The notes under the pieces were generated by a model that was not told the origin of the DNA, made no database searches, and worked only from the letters and a program-made list of their open reading frames with translations. Position numbers and translations under genes: made by a program. DNA of 64,000 nucleotides from Streptomyces pyxinicus (GTDB lineage: Bacteria; Actinomycetota; Actinomycetes; Streptomycetales; Streptomycetaceae). This document shows, in pieces, positions 33,248 to 41,636 of this stretch. Each line of letters opens with the position of its first letter. The first letter of the stretch is position 1. The stretch is taken from positions 62,001-126,000 of the forward strand of contig NZ_JANUGP010000013.1 in NCBI RefSeq assembly GCF_024753135.1. The letters are read 5' to 3'.

Positions 33248-34068
33248 ACGTCCTGCGGCGTGGCGGTCTCGGCCTGCTGGCCTGGCTCGCCGGGATCGTG
33301 TTCTTCCTGCCGATCGCGTGGATGGCCCTGACGTCCTTCCACTCCGAGGTGGACGCGGCGACCAACCCGCCGTCCTTCGCCGCCTCCCTCACCCTGGACG
33401 GCTACCGCGAGTTCTTCGGCAGCGGCGGCGGGCCCAGCCCCTGGCCGGCGCTGGCCAACTCCACGGTGGCGTCGGTGGTCTCGACCGTGTGCGTGCTGCT
33501 GCTGGCCCTGCCGGCGGCCTACGCCCTGTCGATCCGGCCGGTGCGGAAGTGGACGGACGTGCTGTTCTTCTTCCTGTCCACCAAGATGCTGCCGGCCGTG
33601 GCGGGCCTGCTGCCGATCTACCTGTTCGCCAAGAACACCGGGATGCTGGACAACATCTGGCTCCTGGTCGTCCTCTACACGTCCATGAACCTGCCGATCG
33701 CGGTGTGGATGATGCAGTCCTTCCTCGCCGAGGTGCCGGTCGCCGTCATCGAGGCGGCCCGGGTGGACGGGGCGCGGCTGCCGGTGATCCTGGCCCGCGT
33801 GGTGGCCCCGATCGCCCTGCCCGGCATCGCCGCGACCGCGCTGATCTGCTTCATCTTCAGCTGGAACGAGCTGCTGTTCGCCCGGGTCCTGACGGGCGTG
33901 GTCGCCGAGACCGCCCCCGTCTTCCTGACCACCTTCATCACCAGCCAGGGCCTGTTCCTGGCCAAGGTGTGCGCCGCGTCGCTCGTCATCTCCCTGCCGG
34001 TGCTCGCCGCGGGGTTCGCCGCCCAGGACAAACTGGTCCAGGGCCTGTCGTTGGGAGCCGTGAAATGA
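33244..34068 (+). CDS. Sugar/polyol ABC transporter permease 2
   Basis: 274-residue MalG/SmoG-type permease: first helix GLLAWLAGIVFFLPIAWMALTSF, then the EAA loop IEAARVDGARLPVILARVVAPIALPG. No ATP-binding gene follows, as in other Streptomyces sugar importers that share the multi-sugar ATPase MsiK encoded elsewhere (known for the family). ATGA overlaps at both ends couple it to permease 1 and the dehydrogenase. Confidence 0.94.
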   Translation: MNVLRRGGLGLLAWLAGIVFFLPIAWMALTSFHSEVDAATNPPSFAASLTLDGYREFFGSGGGPSPWPALANSTVASVVSTVCVLLLALPAAYALSIRPVRKWTDVLFFFLSTKMLPAVAGLLPIYLFAKNTGMLDNIWLLVVLYTSMNLPIAVWMMQSFLAEVPVAVIEAARVDGARLPVILARVVAPIALPGIAATALICFIFSWNELLFARVLTGVVAETAPVFLTTFITSQGLFLAKVCAASLVISLPVLAAGFAAQDKLVQGLSLGAVK

Positions 34069-35054
34069 AGGCCGCCGTCATCGAGTCCGTGGGCCGCGCC
34101 GTCGTCACCGAGGTCCCGGACCCGACGCCCGGTCCCCGCGAGGTGGTCGTGGAGGTCGCCGCGTGCGGTCTGTGCGGCACCGATCTGCACATCCTGCAGG
34201 GCGAGTTCGCGCCCAAGCTGCCGATCGTGCCGGGACACGAGTTCGCGGGCGTGGTGGTCGGCGTCGGCACCCAGGTCACCGAGGTCGCGGAGGGCGACCG
34301 GGTGGCCGTCGACCCCTCGCTGTACTGCTACGAGTGCCGTTACTGCCGTACCGGGCACAACAACCTGTGCGAGCGGTGGGCGGCGATCGGGGTGACGACG
34401 GCGGGCGGCGCGGCGCAGTACGCGGTGGCGCCGGTGGCGAACTGCGTGAAGCTGCCCGAGCACGTCCGCACCCAGGACGCGGCCCTGGTGGAGCCGCTGT
34501 CCTGCGCGGTGCGCGGCTACGACGTCCTCCAGGCCCGGCTCGGCGCCCATGTGCTGATCTACGGCTCCGGGACGATGGGCCTGATGATGCTGGAGCTGGC
34601 CAAGCGGACCGGCGCGGCGAGCGTGGACGTGGTGGACCTGAACCCGGCCCGGCTGGAGACCGCCCGGCGGCTCGGCGTCTCGGGGTCGGCGGCGAACGCC
34701 GACGAGCTGGACCGGCCGCAGGGCTGGGACGTGGTCGTGGACGCCACCGGCAACGCGGCGGCGATCCAGGACGGGCTCGGCCGGGTGGCCAAGGCGGGCA
34801 CGTTCCTCCAGTTCGGCGTGGCCGACTACGCGACCCGGGTGACGATCGACCCGTACCGCGTCTACAACCAGGAGATCACCATCACCGGCTCCATGGCGGT
34901 GCTGCACAGCTACGAGCGGGCGGCGGAGCTGTTCGCGAACGGCGTCCTGGACCCGGAGGTGTTCATCAGCGACCGCATCCCGCTGGCGCGCTACCCCGAG
35001 GCGCTGGAGCAGTTCGCGGCGGGCGTGGGCCGCAAGATCGTCGTCGTGCCGTGA
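34065..35054 (+). CDS. Zinc-dependent alcohol/polyol dehydrogenase
   Basis: 329-residue medium-chain dehydrogenase. Catalytic zinc ligands are visible in CGLCGTD (Cys37) and PGHEFAG (His58-Glu59); the structural zinc lobe is CYECRYCRTGHNNLC; the NAD fold has IYGSGTMGLMMLELAKRTG followed by the acidic VVDLNP. It resembles sorbitol/xylitol/L-iditol dehydrogenases. As the last gene of the importer operon it most likely oxidises the imported polyol (mannitol, sorbitol, arabitol or similar) to a ketose. The stop codon lies inside an 11-bp tandem repeat. Confidence 0.93.
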   Translation: MKAAVIESVGRAVVTEVPDPTPGPREVVVEVAACGLCGTDLHILQGEFAPKLPIVPGHEFAGVVVGVGTQVTEVAEGDRVAVDPSLYCYECRYCRTGHNNLCERWAAIGVTTAGGAAQYAVAPVANCVKLPEHVRTQDAALVEPLSCAVRGYDVLQARLGAHVLIYGSGTMGLMMLELAKRTGAASVDVVDLNPARLETARRLGVSGSAANADELDRPQGWDVVVDATGNAAAIQDGLGRVAKAGTFLQFGVADYATRVTIDPYRVYNQEITITGSMAVLHSYERAAELFANGVLDPEVFISDRIPLARYPEALEQFAAGVGRKIVVVP

Positions 35055-35094
35055 GCCGGTCGTGAACGGGTCGTGAGCCGGTCCTGAGCCGATC
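35051..35094. repeat. Four tandem 11-bp repeats
   Basis: GTGAGCCGGTC, GTGAACGGGTC, GTGAGCCGGTC and CTGAGCCGATC follow without gaps, overlapping the dehydrogenase stop. Read on the minus strand the units contain GCTCACGACCG/GTTCACGACCG, partly resembling Streptomyces PHO-box units, which also have 11-bp periodicity. Confidence 0.8.
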
Positions 35095-35138
35095 GGGGGT
35101 CGGTGCGCGGGTAAGGGAACGGTAAAGCGGTGTCGTTC

Positions 35139-35149
35139 GTTCACCCGGC
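35139..35149 (+). promoter_or_regulatory. PHO-box-like half site before the TerD gene
   Basis: GTTCACCCGGC matches 10 of 11 positions of the PhoP unit G(G/T)TCAYYYR(G/C)G and abuts the ATG at 35150. No clear second unit lies in phase, so binding is uncertain. Confidence 0.35.
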
Positions 35150-36340
35150 ATGACAGCTATGACCCCCGGCTCGAACATCCCTCTCCCCACCGCGCGCGTG
35201 ACGGTGGACGTCGCCGCTCCGGTGCGGCTCGACGTATCGGGCCTGCTGCTCACGGGCGACGGCAAGGTGCGTTCCGACGACGACTTCATCTTCTACAACC
35301 AGCCGGCCGGACCGGGCGTGACCTACCGGTCCGGCGGCGGGAGCACACCCGACGCGATCACGGTGGACACCGGCGCCGTGCCCCCGGACATCGAGAAGAT
35401 CGTGGTCACGGCCAGCCCGGACGCGGCCGGCCAGACCTTCCAGGGCATCGAGCCGACCGCGACGATCAGGAACGCCGACGACCAGAGCGTCCTCGCCACC
35501 TTCACCCCGCCCCGGCTCGGCACCGAGACGGCCCTGGTGATCGTGGAGGTCTACCGCCGGAACGGCCAGTGGAAGGCCCGCGCCGTCGGCCAGGGGTACG
35601 CCGACGGGCTGGCCGGCATCGCCACGGACTTCGGCGTGACGGTGGAGGAGCCCGCCCCGGCCGCCGCCGCCCCGCAGCAGCCGCCCGCCCCGGCGGCGGT
35701 GACCGCGCCCCCGATGCCCGCCGCTCCCCCGGCCGCGCCCGCGCCCCCCGCGCCGGGCGCCGGGAAGATCAACCTGGACAAGGGCCGGGTCAGCCTCCAG
35801 AAGAACCAGACGGTGTCCCTGGTCAAGGGCGGCCGTCCGCTGCTCTCCCGGGTGCAGATGGGCCTCGGCTGGGAGCCGGCGTTCGGCGGCCGGGACATCG
35901 ACCTGGACGCCTCGGTCATCGCCTACGGCCCGCAGCGGAACCACATCGACAGCTGCTACTTCGGCAAGCTGACGATCCTGAACGGCGCGGTCAAGCACTC
36001 CGGCGACAATCTCACCGGCGAGGGCGGCGGTGACGACGAGGTGATCGTGGTGGACCTCGGCCGGCTCCCGCAGGAGGTCACCGGCCTGGTCTTCACGGTG
36101 AACTCGTTCTCCGGGCAGAAGTTCACGGACGTCGCCAAGGCGTACTGCCGCCTGGTCGACACGGCCACCGGCGAGGAACTCGTCCGCTTCGACCTGACCG
36201 GCGCCGAGCCGCAGACCGGCGTCCTGATGGCCAAGCTGATCCGCCAGTTCTCCGGCGAGTGGGACATGACGGCGATGGGCGACTTCGTGAAGGCCCGCAC
36301 GGTCCGCAACATGGTCAAGCCGGCCGCGGCGGCGCTCTGA
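35150..36340 (+). CDS. Double TerD-domain protein with Pro/Ala linker
   Basis: 396 residues. Domain 1 (about 10-165) has VRLDVSGLLLTGDGKVRSDDDFIFYNQP; domain 2 (about 205-390) has GLGWEPAFGGRDIDLDASVIAY, CYFGKLTILNGAVKHSGDNLTGEGGGDDEVI and FTVNSFSGQKF. Asp/Asn clusters form the calcium sites of the TerD fold. The domains are joined by ~45 residues of Pro/Ala repeats. TerD-family proteins are linked to tellurite, phage and stress resistance and in Streptomyces to development; the exact function is unknown. The second ATG (35159) is another possible start. Only one ter gene is present; no terBCZ partners are nearby. Confidence 0.9.
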   Translation: MTAMTPGSNIPLPTARVTVDVAAPVRLDVSGLLLTGDGKVRSDDDFIFYNQPAGPGVTYRSGGGSTPDAITVDTGAVPPDIEKIVVTASPDAAGQTFQGIEPTATIRNADDQSVLATFTPPRLGTETALVIVEVYRRNGQWKARAVGQGYADGLAGIATDFGVTVEEPAPAAAAPQQPPAPAAVTAPPMPAAPPAAPAPPAPGAGKINLDKGRVSLQKNQTVSLVKGGRPLLSRVQMGLGWEPAFGGRDIDLDASVIAYGPQRNHIDSCYFGKLTILNGAVKHSGDNLTGEGGGDDEVIVVDLGRLPQEVTGLVFTVNSFSGQKFTDVAKAYCRLVDTATGEELVRFDLTGAEPQTGVLMAKLIRQFSGEWDMTAMGDFVKARTVRNMVKPAAAAL

Positions 36341-36354
36341 CCAGGCACCGGCGT

Positions 36355-36384
36355 CCGCCGGCCGTGGCGTGCCACGGCCGGCGG
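36355..36384. terminator. Terminator between the convergent TerD and phoX genes
   Basis: 14-bp perfect inverted repeat (36355-36368 with 36371-36384) around GT; the hairpin probably opens a few loop bases. Confidence 0.75.
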
Positions 36385-36408
36385 GCGGTCAGGGCGGTAC
36401 CGGACCGG

Positions 36409-37872
36409 TTACCGCTTCTGCCGCTTCCAGGGCCCGGTGATGGCGAGCATGATGCCCGGGGTCTGGATGTTGGCGTACAGGGTGCGGCCGTCGGGCGAGA
36501 AGGTGACGCCGGTGAACTCGCTGTACTCCGGCTCCTGTCCGGTGCCGATGTTCAGTTCGTTGCGGGCGATCGGGTAGGTGCGGCCGCTGTCGGTGGCGCC
36601 GAACAGGTGCTGGACGCCCGCGCCGTCCTCGGCGATGACCAGGCCGCCGTACGGGGAGACGGTGATGTTGTCCGGGCCGTCGAAGCTGCCGTCCTCGGAC
36701 GGGTCGGGGTTCACGCCGAGGAGGACCTTCAGGGTCAGCGTGCGGCGCTTGGGGTCGTAGAACCAGACCTGGCCGTCGTGCTGGGCCGGGCTCTCCTCGC
36801 GGGCGTAGGAGGAGACGATGTAGACACCGCCGTCGCCCCACCACATGCCCTCCAGCTTGCGGGCGCGGGTGATCTGGCCGGCGGTGAACTGCTTGCGGGT
36901 GGAGACGGTCCGCGCGTCGCGGTCCGGGACGTCCACCCAGTCGACGCCGTAGACGGTGCCGGTCTTCTTGGCGCGGGAGAGGTCGTCGACGAACTGGCCG
37001 CCGGAGTCGAAGCACTTGAAGGCCTGGAGGACGCCCGCGTCGTCGGCGAGGGTGCGCAGCCGGCCGCGGCCGTGGTGGAAGCCGTGTGGCGGAGTCCAGC
37101 GGTAGAGCAGGCCGTTGGGGTTGGAGGCGTCCTCGGTGAGGTAGAGGTGGCCGCGCCGGGGGTCGACCACGACCGCCTCGTGGGCGTAGCGGCCGAGCGC
37201 CTTGACCGGCTTGGGGTTCCGATTGGCCCGGTGGTCCTCGGGGTCGACCTCGAAGACATAGCCGTGGTCCTTGGTGAAGCCGTACTTGCCGGCCTTGTCC
37301 TCGGTCTCCTCGCAGGTCAGCCAGGTGCCCCAGGGGGTGCTGCCGCCGGCGCAGTTGGTGGCGGTGCCGGCGATGCCCACCCATTCGGCGACCTGGCCGC
37401 CGCGGCGGACCTCCACGACGGTGCAGCCGCCGGCCGCGCCCGGGTCGTAGACGAGCCCCTCGGTGAGCGGCACCGGGTGCGGCCAGTCGGCGCGGGCGCC
37501 GGCCAGCTCGTGGTTGTTGACGAGGAGGGTGGTGCCGCGGGGGCCGTCGAAGGTGGCGGTGCCGTCGTGGTTGGACGGGGTGAACTCGCCGGATTCCAGG
37601 CGGGTCCGGCCGCTGTACGTGATGACCGTGTAGCTGAAGCCGGCGGGCAGGGCGAGGAGGCCCTTCGGGTCGGGGAGCAGCGGGCCGTAGCCGACACCGT
37701 GATGACCGTGGCCGTGCCCGTGCGCCGAGGCGCCGTCCGCGTGCTCGGCGCCGGTCTCCGTGGACGCGAGGGCGTTGGGCGCGGTGGCGAGGGCGCCGAC
37801 GCTGCCCGCCAGGGCGACCCCGGCACCGGTGATCGCGGAGGTTCTGGCGAAGTCCCTGCGGGTGAGCGACAT
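36409..37872 (-). CDS. phoX: PhoX family (DUF839) alkaline phosphatase, Tat-exported
   Basis: 487 residues from ATG 37872 (AGGAGA upstream). The N-terminus MSLTRRDFARTSAITGAG is a twin-arginine signal, so the protein folds with cofactors before export. The body is PhoX-like: FSYTVITYSGRTRL, LLVNNHELAG, GTATNCAGGSTPWGTWLTCEE, GRYAHEAVVVDP, and LYANIQTPG at the C-terminus. PhoX enzymes bind Ca/Fe at a propeller centre and release phosphate from phosphoesters. A His-rich GHGHGHHG segment follows the signal. A PHO box lies 70-91 bases upstream. Confidence 0.92.
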   Translation of the reverse strand: MSLTRRDFARTSAITGAGVALAGSVGALATAPNALASTETGAEHADGASAHGHGHGHHGVGYGPLLPDPKGLLALPAGFSYTVITYSGRTRLESGEFTPSNHDGTATFDGPRGTTLLVNNHELAGARADWPHPVPLTEGLVYDPGAAGGCTVVEVRRGGQVAEWVGIAGTATNCAGGSTPWGTWLTCEETEDKAGKYGFTKDHGYVFEVDPEDHRANRNPKPVKALGRYAHEAVVVDPRRGHLYLTEDASNPNGLLYRWTPPHGFHHGRGRLRTLADDAGVLQAFKCFDSGGQFVDDLSRAKKTGTVYGVDWVDVPDRDARTVSTRKQFTAGQITRARKLEGMWWGDGGVYIVSSYAREESPAQHDGQVWFYDPKRRTLTLKVLLGVNPDPSEDGSFDGPDNITVSPYGGLVIAEDGAGVQHLFGATDSGRTYPIARNELNIGTGQEPEYSEFTGVTFSPDGRTLYANIQTPGIMLAITGPWKRQKR

Positions 37873-37941
37873 GGTGTCTCCTGTGACGGTGGGCGTGCCG
37901 TGGAGGGTGGCGGGCCTCGTTTCGGCGCACACGCTCCCGCC

Positions 37942-37963
37942 CATCGCTGAACGGGAGTTGAAC
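37942..37963 (-). promoter_or_regulatory. PHO box upstream of phoX
   Basis: Two adjacent 11-bp direct repeat units on the minus strand, GTTCAACTCCC (37963-37953) and GTTCAGCGATG (37952-37942). Each matches 8 of 11 positions of the PhoP unit, with perfect GTTCA cores in 11-base phase, 70 bases ahead of phoX. Confidence 0.65.
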
Positions 37964-38057
37964 GGAGGGCTACCGGCGAGACCCTTGTTCAAGAATCCGT
38001 ATACCCCGCACCATGAACACCCCAAGCCCCGGCGCGTGCGTCACACCGGAGACCCCG

Positions 38058-39485
38058 TCAGTTCCCTTGCTGGGAGCGGGCCTTGAAGGCCGCCTTGCGG
38101 GCCTCCTTCGCCACCTTCTTGTCCGGGTGCAGCCGGCCCATCGCCTCCAGCACGTCGGCCGTCGCCGGGTGGTCGACCCGCCAGGCCGCAGCGAAGAACC
38201 CGCTGTGCTGCTCGGCGAGCCCCTCCACCAGCGCCTGGAGTTCCTCGGAGTTGCCCTCGGCCTGGAGCTGGGCGGCGACCGTGTCGACGGTCAGCCAGAA
38301 CACCAGGTCCTGGGAGGGCGGCGGGACGTCGGCGGCGCCGCGCTCGCTGAGCCAGACCCGGGCGAGGCCGCCGAGTTCGGGGTCGTCCAGCACCTCGCGC
38401 AGGGCCGGTTCGGCCTCGGTGCCGACCAGCGAAAGAGCCTGCTGGCAGCGGAGCCTGCGCAGCGGGGCGCCCGGGTCGGCGCCCCGCGCGGCGGCGAGCA
38501 GTTCCCGCGCCGCGGCGAGGGAGTCGCGGCGGGCCAGCCACTGCTCGGTCTCGGCCTGGGCGGCGGACGCGCCGAAGGCGGCCGTGCCGTCGAGGAGTGC
38601 GTCCGCGTCCTTGTCGACCAGGTCGCCGACGGCCGGCACCGCGAAGCCGGCCTCCAGCAGCCGGGCCCGCAGCCCGTAGGCGCCGAGCGGGGTGAGCCGG
38701 ACCAGGCCGTAGCGGGTGACGTCGGTGTCGTCCACGGGGGCGGCCGGTTCCTCGTCGGCGTCGGCCATCAGCGCCTCGTCCACCGGCTGGTACTCCACCA
38801 GGCCGATCGGCTCCAGCACCCGGAACTGGTCGTCCAGCCGCATCATGGCGTCGGAGACCTGTTCGAGGACGTCGTTGCTGGGCTCGCCCATGTCGTCCGG
38901 CACGATCATCGACGCGGCGAGGGCGGGCAGCGGGACCGGGCCCTCGCCGGGGTTGTCCTCACTGACCGTCAGCAGGTAGAGGTTGCCGAGGACGCCGTCG
39001 AGGAACTGCGCCTCGGCCTCCGGGTCCCAGTCGAGTGACGAGAAATCGATCTCGCCGCCGTCCTCCATGGCGTCGACCAGGCCGTCCAGGTCGGGCACGC
39101 TCGCGTCCGCGAGCACGGTCTCCAGCGCGGCGAGCCAGACGGCCAGCACATCGCCCGGGGAGCCACCGGTGAGCAGCGCCAGATCCTCGCCGGCCGCCAC
39201 GGTGCCGGTCTCCTCGTCCACCACCTCGACCAGTCCGGCGTCCACGGCGACCCGCCAGGCCTCACTGGCGTGCGCGGCGGCGTCGTCACCGGTCAGTCCG
39301 AGCAGCTCGGCGGCGGCGGGCAGCTGCTCCTCCAGCAGGCCGCCCCCGGCGTCGACGCGGGTCTCGGGGCCGGCCCAGCGAGCCAGCCGGGCGGCACGGG
39401 AGAGCAACGGCGTGGACAGCGCGGCGCGCGCCAGCTCCGCTTCGGGACGCAGCCGTACGGGCGGCAGGGGGGAGCTGTCTGACAT
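38058..39485 (-). CDS. Conserved actinobacterial hypothetical protein
   Basis: 475 residues, acidic and Leu/Ala-rich, no signal peptide or membrane helix. It appears mainly helical: a winged-helix-like N-terminal part (LGLTGDDAAAHASEAWRVAVDAGLVEV), a central region VTRYGLVRLTPLGAYGLRARLLEAGF that looks like another winged helix, and a C-terminal alpha-solenoid-like section ending in KKVAKEARKAAFKARSQQGN. I do not recognise a function. It is on the same strand as phoX but 185 bases upstream with a PHO box in between, so it is probably separate. It is divergent from the nuclease gene. Confidence 0.85.
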   Translation of the reverse strand: MSDSSPLPPVRLRPEAELARAALSTPLLSRAARLARWAGPETRVDAGGGLLEEQLPAAAELLGLTGDDAAAHASEAWRVAVDAGLVEVVDEETGTVAAGEDLALLTGGSPGDVLAVWLAALETVLADASVPDLDGLVDAMEDGGEIDFSSLDWDPEAEAQFLDGVLGNLYLLTVSEDNPGEGPVPLPALAASMIVPDDMGEPSNDVLEQVSDAMMRLDDQFRVLEPIGLVEYQPVDEALMADADEEPAAPVDDTDVTRYGLVRLTPLGAYGLRARLLEAGFAVPAVGDLVDKDADALLDGTAAFGASAAQAETEQWLARRDSLAAARELLAAARGADPGAPLRRLRCQQALSLVGTEAEPALREVLDDPELGGLARVWLSERGAADVPPPSQDLVFWLTVDTVAAQLQAEGNSEELQALVEGLAEQHSGFFAAAWRVDHPATADVLEAMGRLHPDKKVAKEARKAAFKARSQQGN

Positions 39486-39557
39486 CGGCTGGTTCTCCTC
39501 GGACCGTGAAACGGGCTCAGCCGCTCAGCCTAGACGGATTTCCACCCATGCCGCCCG

Positions 39558-39579
39558 GTTCATCTCCCGGCCACCTGCC
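39558..39579 (+). promoter_or_regulatory. Candidate PHO box upstream of the extracellular nuclease
   Basis: GTTCATCTCCC (39558-39568) followed in phase by GGCCACCTGCC (39569-39579); each agrees with 9 of 11 positions of the PhoP unit. It is 174 bases before the TTG start, in the divergent region shared with the conserved hypothetical gene. Confidence 0.5.
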
Positions 39580-39752
39580 GTACCTGGCCGAAACCTTGAC
39601 AACTCCCCGCGTCAGGCAGGAGATTGACGCGCGTAGAAGTTGGGGGGACAACTGTTCACTCGGCTCTACGCGTGTCACAGAGGGCTACCGCCCCCACACG
39701 CTCGTGTTCCACCCTCGTCCCGGCGCTCACGCACGTCCCCGGAGGGAATCCC

Positions 39753-41579
39753 TTGCCGAGCAGGTCTTCCGCGCGCCTCGCCGCGCTCACCGTCGCCGCC
39801 GTCTGCGGCGCGGCGTCCACCGTCGTCCTCACCTCGCCCGCGCACGCCGACTCGGTGCGCGTCCACGACATCCAGGGCACGACCCGTATATCGCCGCTGG
39901 CCGGCCAGAAGGTGACGGACGTACCCGGTATCGTCACCGGCCTGCGCGGCTACGGCTCCTCCAAGGGCTTCTGGCTCCAGGACCCGACGCCGGACGACGA
40001 CCCGGCCACCAGCGAGGGCGTGTTCGTCTTCACCAGCTCCGCCCCGAAGGTCGCGGTCGGCGACTCCGTCACGGTGACCGGCACGGTCTCCGAGTACGTC
40101 CCGGGCGGCGCCGCCACCGGCAACCAGTCGGTCACCGAGATCACCAAGCCGACCGTCACCACGCTCTCCACGGGCAACGCGGTCCCGGCCCCGGTCCGGA
40201 TCAACGCCCGCTCGGTGCCGAGCCGTTACACCCCGGCCGGCGACACCGCGGCGGCCGGCTCGGTCAACGGCCTCACCCTGCGGCCGCGCCGTTACGCCCT
40301 GGACTACTACGAGTCCCTGGAGGGCATGAACGTCCAGGTCTCCGATGCCCGCGTGATCACCGGCACCGACCCGTACACCGAGCTGTGGGTCACGGTGAAG
40401 CCGCACGAGCACCGCACCGCCCGGGGCGGCACGCTCTACGGCTCCTACACCTCCCAGAACACCGGCCGGCTCCAGATCCAGTCGCTGGGCGCGACCGCCG
40501 ACTTCCCGCAGGCGAACGTCGGCGACACCCTCAAGGGCAGCACCACGGGCCCGATGGACTACAACCAGTTCGGCGGCTACACGCTGGTCGCGAGCGAGCT
40601 GGGCACGCTGAAGAGCGGCGGCCTGCAGCGCGAGACCACGCGCAAGCAGTCGAGCCGCGAGCTGGCGGTGGCGACGTACAACGTCGAGAACCTCGACCCG
40701 TCGGACGCCACCTTCGACCAGCACGCCGCCGCGATCGTGCACAACCTCAGCTCGCCCGACATCGTGTCCCTGGAGGAGATCCAGGACGACAACGGCGCCA
40801 CGGACGACGGCACGGTCGACGCGGGCAAGACCGTGAACAAACTGATCGACGCGATCGTCGCGGCGGGCGGTCCGACGTACGAGTGGCGCTCGATCAACCC
40901 GGTCAACGACCAGGACGGCGGCGAGCCCGGCGGCAACATCCGCCAGGTGTTCCTGTTCAACCCCGAGCGGGTGTCCTTCACGGACCGCGCGGGCGGCGAC
41001 TCCACCACGGCGGTCGGCGTCACCAAGGTGCACGGCAAGGCCCAGCTGACGGCCTCCCCGGGCCGGGTCGCCCCCGGCGACACCGCCTGGGCGAACAGCC
41101 GCAAGCCGCTGGCCGGCGAGTTCGTCTTCCGCGGCAGGACCGTGTTCGTGATCGCCAACCACCTCAACTCCAAGGGCGGCGACCAGGGCCTGACCGCGCA
41201 GTACCAGCCCCCGACGCGCAGCTCCGAGGTGCAGCGGCACGCCCAGGCCGCCCTGGTGAACGCGTTCGTCAAGGACATCCTGTCGGCGCAGAAGAACGCG
41301 AACGTCATCGCGCTGGGCGACATGAACGACTTCGACTTCTCGGACACCGCCAAGATCCTGGAGGGCGACGGCGCGCTGTGGTCGGCGATCAAGTCGCTGC
41401 CCAAGAGCGAGCGTTACACCTACGACTACCAGGGCAACCAGCAGGTCCTGGACCAGATCCTGGTCAGCCCGGCGATCCGGCGCGGCGGTGACTTCGCGTA
41501 CGACAGCGTGCACATCAACTCGGAGTTCCACGACCAGATCAGCGACCACGACCCGCAGGTGCTGCGGTTCCGCCCGTAG
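39753..41579 (+). CDS. Secreted endonuclease/exonuclease/phosphatase family protein (ExeM/NucH-like)
   Basis: 608 residues from TTG 39753, which has a perfect GGAGGG 7 bases upstream. Signal peptide RLAALTVAAVCGAASTVVLTSPAHA. An OB-fold/lamin-like region (VHDIQGTTRISPLAGQKVTDVPGIVT, GFWLQDPTPDDDP) precedes the EEP nuclease domain: LAVATYNVENLDPSD, SLEEIQDDNGA (metal Glu), IANHLNSKGGD, ALGDMNDFDFSD and HDQISDHDPQV, all catalytic positions intact. It is probably an extracellular DNase that releases phosphate and nucleosides, consistent with the upstream PHO-like site and the neighbouring phosphatase. Confidence 0.92.
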   Translation: MPSRSSARLAALTVAAVCGAASTVVLTSPAHADSVRVHDIQGTTRISPLAGQKVTDVPGIVTGLRGYGSSKGFWLQDPTPDDDPATSEGVFVFTSSAPKVAVGDSVTVTGTVSEYVPGGAATGNQSVTEITKPTVTTLSTGNAVPAPVRINARSVPSRYTPAGDTAAAGSVNGLTLRPRRYALDYYESLEGMNVQVSDARVITGTDPYTELWVTVKPHEHRTARGGTLYGSYTSQNTGRLQIQSLGATADFPQANVGDTLKGSTTGPMDYNQFGGYTLVASELGTLKSGGLQRETTRKQSSRELAVATYNVENLDPSDATFDQHAAAIVHNLSSPDIVSLEEIQDDNGATDDGTVDAGKTVNKLIDAIVAAGGPTYEWRSINPVNDQDGGEPGGNIRQVFLFNPERVSFTDRAGGDSTTAVGVTKVHGKAQLTASPGRVAPGDTAWANSRKPLAGEFVFRGRTVFVIANHLNSKGGDQGLTAQYQPPTRSSEVQRHAQAALVNAFVKDILSAQKNANVIALGDMNDFDFSDTAKILEGDGALWSAIKSLPKSERYTYDYQGNQQVLDQILVSPAIRRGGDFAYDSVHINSEFHDQISDHDPQVLRFRP

Positions 41580-41591
41580 CTCCGGGGGACG

Positions 41592-41621
41592 GCGCCCAGG
41601 GCCTGCAACGACCCCGGGCGC
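41592..41621 (+). terminator. Terminator after the nuclease gene
   Basis: 10-bp stem with one mismatch (41592-41601 with 41612-41621), followed by a T/C-rich CTTTCCCTTT run; sits between convergent genes. Confidence 0.65.
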
Positions 41622-41636
41622 TTTCCCTTTCCCCGA

